Source: a virus. Taken from it: a DNA stretch of 64,000 bases. Each line of letters starts with the position of its first letter. Positions within the stretch are counted from its first letter, which is position 1. The position numbers were made by a program, and so were the translations under genes. Under the pieces are notes generated by a model. That model saw only the letters and a program-made list of their open reading frames with translations. It was not told where the DNA came from and did not search any database. The DNA lies in IMG/VR virus record IMGVR_UViG_3300030098_006570, positions 1 through 64,000 of that record; one strand, written 5' to 3'. Shown here one piece after another: positions 59,289-64,000 of the stretch.

Positions 59289-59790
59289 GTATCCATCCCG
59301 CCTTTGCAATCACATAGCTATCCGAACGGTCGGCGTAGCCAGCCTTTGGATTACCATGTCTTGTGTATTCTATATCAAAGGAGGGTACGTTGTCAAGCAC
59401 AAACTGAAGCGCGACGGCTTTTGCCTTATGGCCCTTGGGAACCTTGATGCCACAACTTTTTCTAGCCGACGTAGCAGCGATATATTCGGGCTCGATTCCA
59501 AAAAGATTATAACATATCCATGAAACAATGCCATTTATTTTTGACAATAAAGATAATGTCTGTGCTGATGAAAATCCAGAGCGGAAAGACTGAAGGGACT
59601 GTTCCACATAAATGTGCTCAATAAAGTAATCATTTCGTATTGCCGCTAGCCGACCCTCAACCGCAGAACACTTCTGAAAGAAGTTCTTTTCTTTACGAAG
59701 ATCTATATGGTCGCAGACGACGATATTGCCGCTATTATCCAATATGGTGTAGCCAGTAATACTGGTTGAGATGTCAAGTCCTAAAATCAC
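59257..59790 (-). CDS. RuvC-like Holliday junction resolvase
   Basis: 177 residues, GTG start. MILGLDISTSITGYTILDNS is the RuvC/RNase H first strand with the catalytic Asp, YVEQSLQSFRSGFSSA carries the second acidic residue, and DRSDSYVIAKAGW the C-terminal acidic pair. It should cut Holliday junctions and branched DNA before packaging. Confidence 0.88.
   Translation of the reverse strand: MILGLDISTSITGYTILDNSGNIVVCDHIDLRKEKNFFQKCSAVEGRLAAIRNDYFIEHIYVEQSLQSFRSGFSSAQTLSLLSKINGIVSWICYNLFGIEPEYIAATSARKSCGIKVPKGHKAKAVALQFVLDNVPSFDIEYTRHGNPKAGYADRSDSYVIAKAGWIRESQETQDSN
59369..59396 (-). promoter_or_regulatory. Candidate sigma70 promoter for the primase
   Basis: TTGACA (59391-59396), 16-base spacer, TATAGA (59369-59374), inside the resolvase gene. 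Confidence 0.4.
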
Positions 59791-61032
59791 TTAGATATCT
59801 AACTTAAGTTTGAAAGTAAAATCCCGTTGAGCGGTCTTCTTCACCGGGGTCGCAGGCTTCGCAATAGCGATAAGGTTTTGGTTCTTATCATAAATGCCAA
59901 TCTTGGAGATATAAGTAGTTTTCTCAAATGACCCAGTAGGATCATTATACGCGGAGCTAACCACATTTTTAATGCCTCGCTGGGGATTTTCCACATAGCC
60001 TTGAGGACTGAGAGAAAACTGGCTTCCGGATCCGGCATCCACAAAAGATGGATTATTAGAGTGATTGAGTTCTCCCTTCGGTGCAGTAGCAAAAAGGGTC
60101 ATGTTTTGAATCTTGCTTGTCCCGCTCATATGAAGTAAAAAGGCGCTGTTAGGAGCCCGGCTGCCGCTAGCTCCAACGGTTCCCTCAATAGACTGGGCAA
60201 AGTATCTCCAACGAGGACGATCTCCTCCCGTAACGTATAAATCTGTGAAAAGAGCGCTCTTGAGGGCGACCGAGCTGGTGAGTACAATAAACCCTTCATT
60301 GTACAAGACAAAACCAATAGCGCTTCCGCTAGCTGGAGATCCAGTATAGTTGTCGTAGAGCACGCCATCCCGATTAGTATCCTGGGCGCGGGCAAAAAGC
60401 GATCCGGTCCAATAATATTGAAGGTTAACGGAGCCGGGCTTGATCTGTGAGCCATAAAAGATTGAGGGAACACTAATGAGGCCGGTTGCTGTGTCATTGA
60501 GATCGCGGCGGAGCACAGAAGAAGAGTAAGCAATATAGGGGCTTACATAGGTATAATAATCTATAGTGTTTTTAAGCGCATGAAGATGAGAGACCGACCC
60601 ACTAGAGACAACGCCCTCCGGATATGTGACGCTGCTAGCTGTGAGAGCCGGGGTCACGTAACGGGGTGTCGTAGCCGTGTAATATTCTTTGGTAATCGAT
60701 GAGGTCTCAGGATAGGATCCCGAAATAATGTCGCCCACCTGGTAGTTACTCGCGTAATTTGCATTGGTGGTGGTACGAAACCCTATTCGAGTCCCGTCTT
60801 TGATAACGAATGGTGTGATGAGACCAGTTTTGGTAACGTCCCTATCAATGTTCATCTCAAACAAAGATATATGGCCCGGTGTGGTCATACGAATAGACCC
60901 AGTAAACGAACCAGAGATATTAGGAGTATTGTTAAAAGATGAAGTAAGGTTGTAAACGAAAAGTTTTACTTCCGGATACGTCTTTATCGTATTGATGTAA
61001 ACATCATTACTCGCAAACTTGTACAGTGGCAT
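59791..61032 (-). CDS. Structural protein, related to the next gene
   Basis: 413 residues, Ser/Thr/Tyr rich, beta-type. C-terminal KIGIYDKNQNLIAIAKPATP and RDFTFKLKLDI correspond to VGLYSPDNELMAVAKLSEPL and NEFTLRVRLDY of its neighbour, so the two are paralogues sharing a C-terminal domain. Likely tail or baseplate-associated. Confidence 0.75.
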   Translation of the reverse strand: MPLYKFASNDVYINTIKTYPEVKLFVYNLTSSFNNTPNISGSFTGSIRMTTPGHISLFEMNIDRDVTKTGLITPFVIKDGTRIGFRTTTNANYASNYQVGDIISGSYPETSSITKEYYTATTPRYVTPALTASSVTYPEGVVSSGSVSHLHALKNTIDYYTYVSPYIAYSSSVLRRDLNDTATGLISVPSIFYGSQIKPGSVNLQYYWTGSLFARAQDTNRDGVLYDNYTGSPASGSAIGFVLYNEGFIVLTSSVALKSALFTDLYVTGGDRPRWRYFAQSIEGTVGASGSRAPNSAFLLHMSGTSKIQNMTLFATAPKGELNHSNNPSFVDAGSGSQFSLSPQGYVENPQRGIKNVVSSAYNDPTGSFEKTTYISKIGIYDKNQNLIAIAKPATPVKKTAQRDFTFKLKLDI

Positions 61033-61040
61033 TGCTCATC

Positions 61041-62138
61041 CTAGTAATCCAGCCGCACTCTAAGGGTAAATTCGTTGGTAGGATCTTTCTTGAGGGGCTC
61101 GGAAAGCTTAGCCACCGCCATCAGTTCATTGTCGGGCGAGTAAAGACCCACAGCGGTGGGATAGGCCACCGGGTTATCTTGAGAGTTGTTCTTCACTACC
61201 AGGCGACTGGAACTAAGATAGGTCTTGTTCGAGGAGTAATTGAATTCATTGTGGTTGGCCCGACAGAAGTAAACCGTGGAGTTCAGCTCCGTCGTATTGT
61301 TGAACTGAATATTGGCTACTCGGTGGCGCAAGAAGTTGCAGTTTCCGGAAATAGATGCCGAAACCATGCTGTTGCGAATGGGCTGGTCTTGAGAGCCAGT
61401 AGCTGCGTAATCCCAAACCACCATACCGCCGCCACTAGAACCAGATACCAACCCGCCGGCCTGGAAAACAGAAGCTGTGAGGACGGCAATCCCGGCCTGA
61501 TAATAAACAAGGCCAGCCAAAGAGCCCGTAGGATTCTTCGTGCCGATGCCAGCGCCACCACTCAGATAGAGAATGCCATATTCTCCAGCAGGGGAGTTGA
61601 CCTTATATACATTTTCGGCGTTGTAATCTCGCACCAATACTGTGGCTGTCATGGAAGAGGAAATACCAGCTGCTACGCCCAAAGTAAGATTGAAGCTCCC
61701 TTTCTTGATCTCATCTTTGGCGAGAAGACGAGTGAAGTTAATAAACACGGCCTCGTTAATCTTCTGGCCGCCCGTAAGATCCCCATCTTTATCAAAACGT
61801 CGTAGTTTTCCATTTTCATCAAAACCAACCAAGACCTGGGCCATTTCATTGTAAATGTTGATCTTTTTGGCGTTCTGAATAGCCGTAGACGATGAAAGAC
61901 TCGATGTGGCGGCATAACCAAAAGTAAGATCAAAAATATGGTTTGCGGAAGAACTCAAGTAAGGATAATCGTATACCGACTGGAACATTCCATGTGCATA
62001 GTTTTTGATGTTATTACCATTGGGGTACGTACCATAGGTACCCGAGATTATCGTACCCGTGATTGGAATAGACTCATGGAGGAGGTTGCGTGTTGAAACG
62101 ACATCGTTTGCGGTCAGTGTTTTGAATGAAGTTGCCAT
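61041..62138 (-). CDS. Structural protein, paralogue of the previous gene
   Basis: 365 residues. Starts MATSFKTLTANDVVSTRNLL; beta-rich with the shared C-terminal domain described above. I recognise this family from marine myovirus structural gene sets, with no assigned position in the virion. Confidence 0.75.
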   Translation of the reverse strand: MATSFKTLTANDVVSTRNLLHESIPITGTIISGTYGTYPNGNNIKNYAHGMFQSVYDYPYLSSSANHIFDLTFGYAATSSLSSSTAIQNAKKINIYNEMAQVLVGFDENGKLRRFDKDGDLTGGQKINEAVFINFTRLLAKDEIKKGSFNLTLGVAAGISSSMTATVLVRDYNAENVYKVNSPAGEYGILYLSGGAGIGTKNPTGSLAGLVYYQAGIAVLTASVFQAGGLVSGSSGGGMVVWDYAATGSQDQPIRNSMVSASISGNCNFLRHRVANIQFNNTTELNSTVYFCRANHNEFNYSSNKTYLSSSRLVVKNNSQDNPVAYPTAVGLYSPDNELMAVAKLSEPLKKDPTNEFTLRVRLDY

Positions 62139-62150
62139 ATTTCCTTACCT

Positions 62151-63131
62151 TTAGCTCGTAGATTTCACAAATCGTACGGGAATATCAATACTATATCCGG
62201 TATTGATGCCGGAGATTCGAATGGTGGAGTCAATGAAGCGATATGTGCCGGCATTGAGATTCTTTCCGCCATCTGCCGTCGCGTCATTAGTAATGTTGGC
62301 GCTTCCCAAGCTGCCGAGGGTCGTGAAAAGATAATCACTAGTGCGCAACTCTAGGCTTGATCCAATCCGCATTCCAAGCATTGTCCCCTTTGGGCCAGCG
62401 ATGGCCGAATCAATTGCAATGCTCGGGATGTTCTGCACAAAACCATTCGTGGTGTTTGCTGTAAAATAATAGTTAGCAATAGAATCATCGTCAATAAAAG
62501 ACGGCGTCGCCGGAGCTAACTGGACATTACTCGCTGCATTCGCTGTGGCAGTGCCTCCAGCGCCTGGGGGCGGGAAGATCTGACCCAGTCGATTGTCAAT
62601 CTGCACAATATACTGAGTCTCTACTAGGTCGTCCGAAAGGGGCTCTTCGGCCGATAGCTGATTCGTGTTGAGGCCCTGGTCCAGACGGATCTTTGAGGTA
62701 TCCGATCCTGGCCGGTATCCATTCAAAATTCCAGTTCCCAGAACTTTACCAAAATTATTGACAGTTGTTTCGTCAACGGGCACAATAAAAGTATTAGCAG
62801 CGTTCATTGCCACGCCAATACCAACGCGCTCATTGAGAACAATCTCAGGTAAATAGAGGATATCATTTCGGCCAATAGTGATAAGACGAGATTTCATACT
62901 AGAGATGTTGTTAGTAAAAGCTTCCAAAACAGGAGTCTGCAAAATCTGCAAATCGTAATAGGCCGATCCGCTGACATTATTCTTGTCATACAGGCCATAA
63001 TCGATCTCATCGTCGGCCAGTGCAAATTTGGAAATTTTAAAGCTACCGTCGCCCTTAGCCAAACGCATGCGGCCGGTATCTGTGAGTACAGCGTCCAAAA
63101 TAATGTCGCCCGAATTATCTAGAAATCCCAT
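62151..63131 (-). CDS. Conserved structural protein
   Basis: 326 residues. MGFLDNSGDIILDAVLTDTG, then GDGSFKISKFALADDEIDYG and ILQTPVLEAFTNNISSMKSR form a very conserved N-terminus in myovirus structural proteins. The rest is beta-rich. Role unknown; the CTATTTA motif precedes it. Confidence 0.8.
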   Translation of the reverse strand: MGFLDNSGDIILDAVLTDTGRMRLAKGDGSFKISKFALADDEIDYGLYDKNNVSGSAYYDLQILQTPVLEAFTNNISSMKSRLITIGRNDILYLPEIVLNERVGIGVAMNAANTFIVPVDETTVNNFGKVLGTGILNGYRPGSDTSKIRLDQGLNTNQLSAEEPLSDDLVETQYIVQIDNRLGQIFPPPGAGGTATANAASNVQLAPATPSFIDDDSIANYYFTANTTNGFVQNIPSIAIDSAIAGPKGTMLGMRIGSSLELRTSDYLFTTLGSLGSANITNDATADGGKNLNAGTYRFIDSTIRISGINTGYSIDIPVRFVKSTS

Positions 63132-63153
63132 TGTCTATTCACCTCTCGTAATA

Positions 63154-63160
63154 TAAATAG
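63154..63160 (-). promoter_or_regulatory. Candidate late promoter motif (CTATTTA)
   Basis: Minus-strand AACTATTTATATTACG, 22 bases before the 62.2-63.1 kb structural gene. Confidence 0.42.
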
Positions 63161-63181
63161 TTATCACTTTAACTAATGTCT

Positions 63182-64000
63182 CTATGGATTTGTAACCCCA
63201 CTATTTTTGAACGTGATGTTCAAATCCAATTTTTTGCCTGTTTTTCTACTGATCAGGCGAACCTTGAACTTTTTATCCCACACTGCATCTGCAGCTGCAC
63301 CAATTTCATTATTGGGGGGTGCGGTTCCCAGAACTGCTGAGCCGGCGGCAATATTGGTGTTGGCCATCTCAAACACTTGCTGCAGTTGCGCGGGCTCAAT
63401 CGCAAGGAGGCGCCTTACTGCCACACTCTTTTTCTGAGGTTCGGTTTCAAATGTAAATAGTTTTTTGCGCAGAAACAACTGGCCGGCATTATCCACTAGT
63501 TCAATTTCAAAAACAAATGTGGGATTAGAGATATTCTGATGTCGATCGATGGAACGGGCGCAATAATAATAGCGCACGTTCGGTTCTATAAAGTCTAAGT
63601 GCGAAGCCCCAGTAGAAAACTTGTTAGGAGACAACTGCTCCTCTACTCGTGCAATTTCTTGATTTACAAAGTCACTATACGACGTTGGCTTGCGATTTAC
63701 TCGAAACACCTCATATGTGCGTACAGGATCATCTGAGGCATATTCGAGGGGTATTGTGAGGGTTCCGATCTGGTCTGGCGTAATAGTAATCCCTTTCTGG
63801 GAGTAGTATTCATCTACGATAAAGGTCTCGTCAGAAGCCTCTAACCGAATGGGGATAGTTGTGCGGCGGCCTATATTGGGAGCCAGCAAAATAAGAATCT
63901 TGTCATTCTCTCCCCTATAGGGGACAAATCGTATGTCGGGAGGTACTGGCGGCTTGTCGCTAATAAGACTTGTTACGGTAGCGTGTGGCAACAGTAAGGG
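63182..64000 (-). CDS. Structural protein (partial, N-terminus outside window)
   Basis: At least 272 residues, open to the window edge with no stop, so the start is not visible. TSYSDFVNQEIARVEEQLSP, HLDFIEPNVRYYYCARSIDR (fibronectin-like strands) and a basic end (KFKVRLISRKTGKKLDLNIT) suggest a baseplate or tail structural protein. Part of the 60-64 kb structural block. Confidence 0.72.
   Translation of the reverse strand, partial: PLLLPHATVTSLISDKPPVPPDIRFVPYRGENDKILILLAPNIGRRTTIPIRLEASDETFIVDEYYSQKGITITPDQIGTLTIPLEYASDDPVRTYEVFRVNRKPTSYSDFVNQEIARVEEQLSPNKFSTGASHLDFIEPNVRYYYCARSIDRHQNISNPTFVFEIELVDNAGQLFLRKKLFTFETEPQKKSVAVRRLLAIEPAQLQQVFEMANTNIAAGSAVLGTAPPNNEIGAAADAVWDKKFKVRLISRKTGKKLDLNITFKNSGVTNP

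Noticed and set aside
1-64000. Search for tRNAs, CRISPR arrays, insertion sequences and attachment sites
   Set aside because: Gaps are short and I recognised no cloverleaf, spacer array, transposase or integrase. A tRNAscan or similar run could still find a tRNA missed by eye.

Overview
The window is about 64 kb of a tailed, contractile-tail phage (myovirus, Caudoviricetes) with a T4-type core, open at both ends (a truncated iscU at the left edge and a truncated structural gene at the right edge). Evidence for a T4-type virion is a gp23-like capsid protein, gp21-like protease, gp22-like scaffold, gp20-like portal, gp17-like terminase, a tail sheath, a gp19-like tube and a gp53-like LysM baseplate protein. 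No integrase, repressor, tRNA, CRISPR array or insertion sequence was seen, so a lytic virus is the simplest reading. Gene content (class II ribonucleotide reductase, IscU/IscA, ribosomal protein bS21, MazG-like enzyme) resembles marine and aquatic myoviruses. The host cannot be named from the sequence. All genes but one read on the minus strand, packed with short overlaps (ATGA, TAATG). No stretch over 300 bases lacks a gene.

Layout, listed by increasing coordinate, although transcription runs the other way. 1-5.8 kb: iscU, iscA, nrdJ, DnaB-type helicase, 5'-3' exonuclease, a conserved phage protein. 5.8-7.6 kb: two proteins with a shared N-terminal tag and a small membrane protein. 7.6-14.6 kb: RecA/UvsX, a micro membrane protein, an Asp-rich micro-lipoprotein, Smr, an Hc1-like histone, gp32-like SSB, a DNA methyltransferase, a diverged FtsZ/tubulin-like protein, a MazG-like NTP pyrophosphatase and a polymerase-domain-only family A DNA polymerase. 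14.6-25 kb: baseplate, hub, tape measure, a tail-assembly chaperone with an apparent programmed frameshift, tail tube. 25-33.7 kb: sheath, neck/connector proteins, capsid, scaffold. 33.8-41.5 kb: a run of fibre-like repeat proteins. 41.5-50.6 kb: bS21, internal virion protein candidates, protease, portal, terminase. 50.6-53.2 kb: small virion and lysis-like genes. 53.2-53.9 kb: the only plus-strand gene, a J-domain protein. 54-59.8 kb: a single-chain SbcD-SbcC (gp47-gp46) fusion, four tagged small proteins, primase, RuvC-like resolvase. 59.8-64 kb: more structural proteins.

How it works together: the primase, helicase, SSB, family A polymerase, flap exonuclease, RecA, SbcCD and RuvC form a near-complete replication and recombination set. 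RNR and MazG shape the nucleotide pool. Two promoter classes can be read by eye. Near-consensus sigma70 sites with an exact TTGACA lie before replication operons, often inside the 3' end of the upstream gene, and some have the -10 box inside an inverted repeat. A CTATTTA motif lies in intergenic gaps before structural and tagged-protein genes and is a candidate late promoter.

The most novel signal is a set of otherwise unrelated proteins sharing a 14-16 residue N-terminus (M-K-I-S/T-K-x-x-L-x-x-I-I-K-E-E, or L-I-x-E-x-W-R-x-F). Most copies carry the (I/L)-x-E cleavage consensus of T4-type prohead proteases. I read these as capsid-targeting tags on virion cargo.
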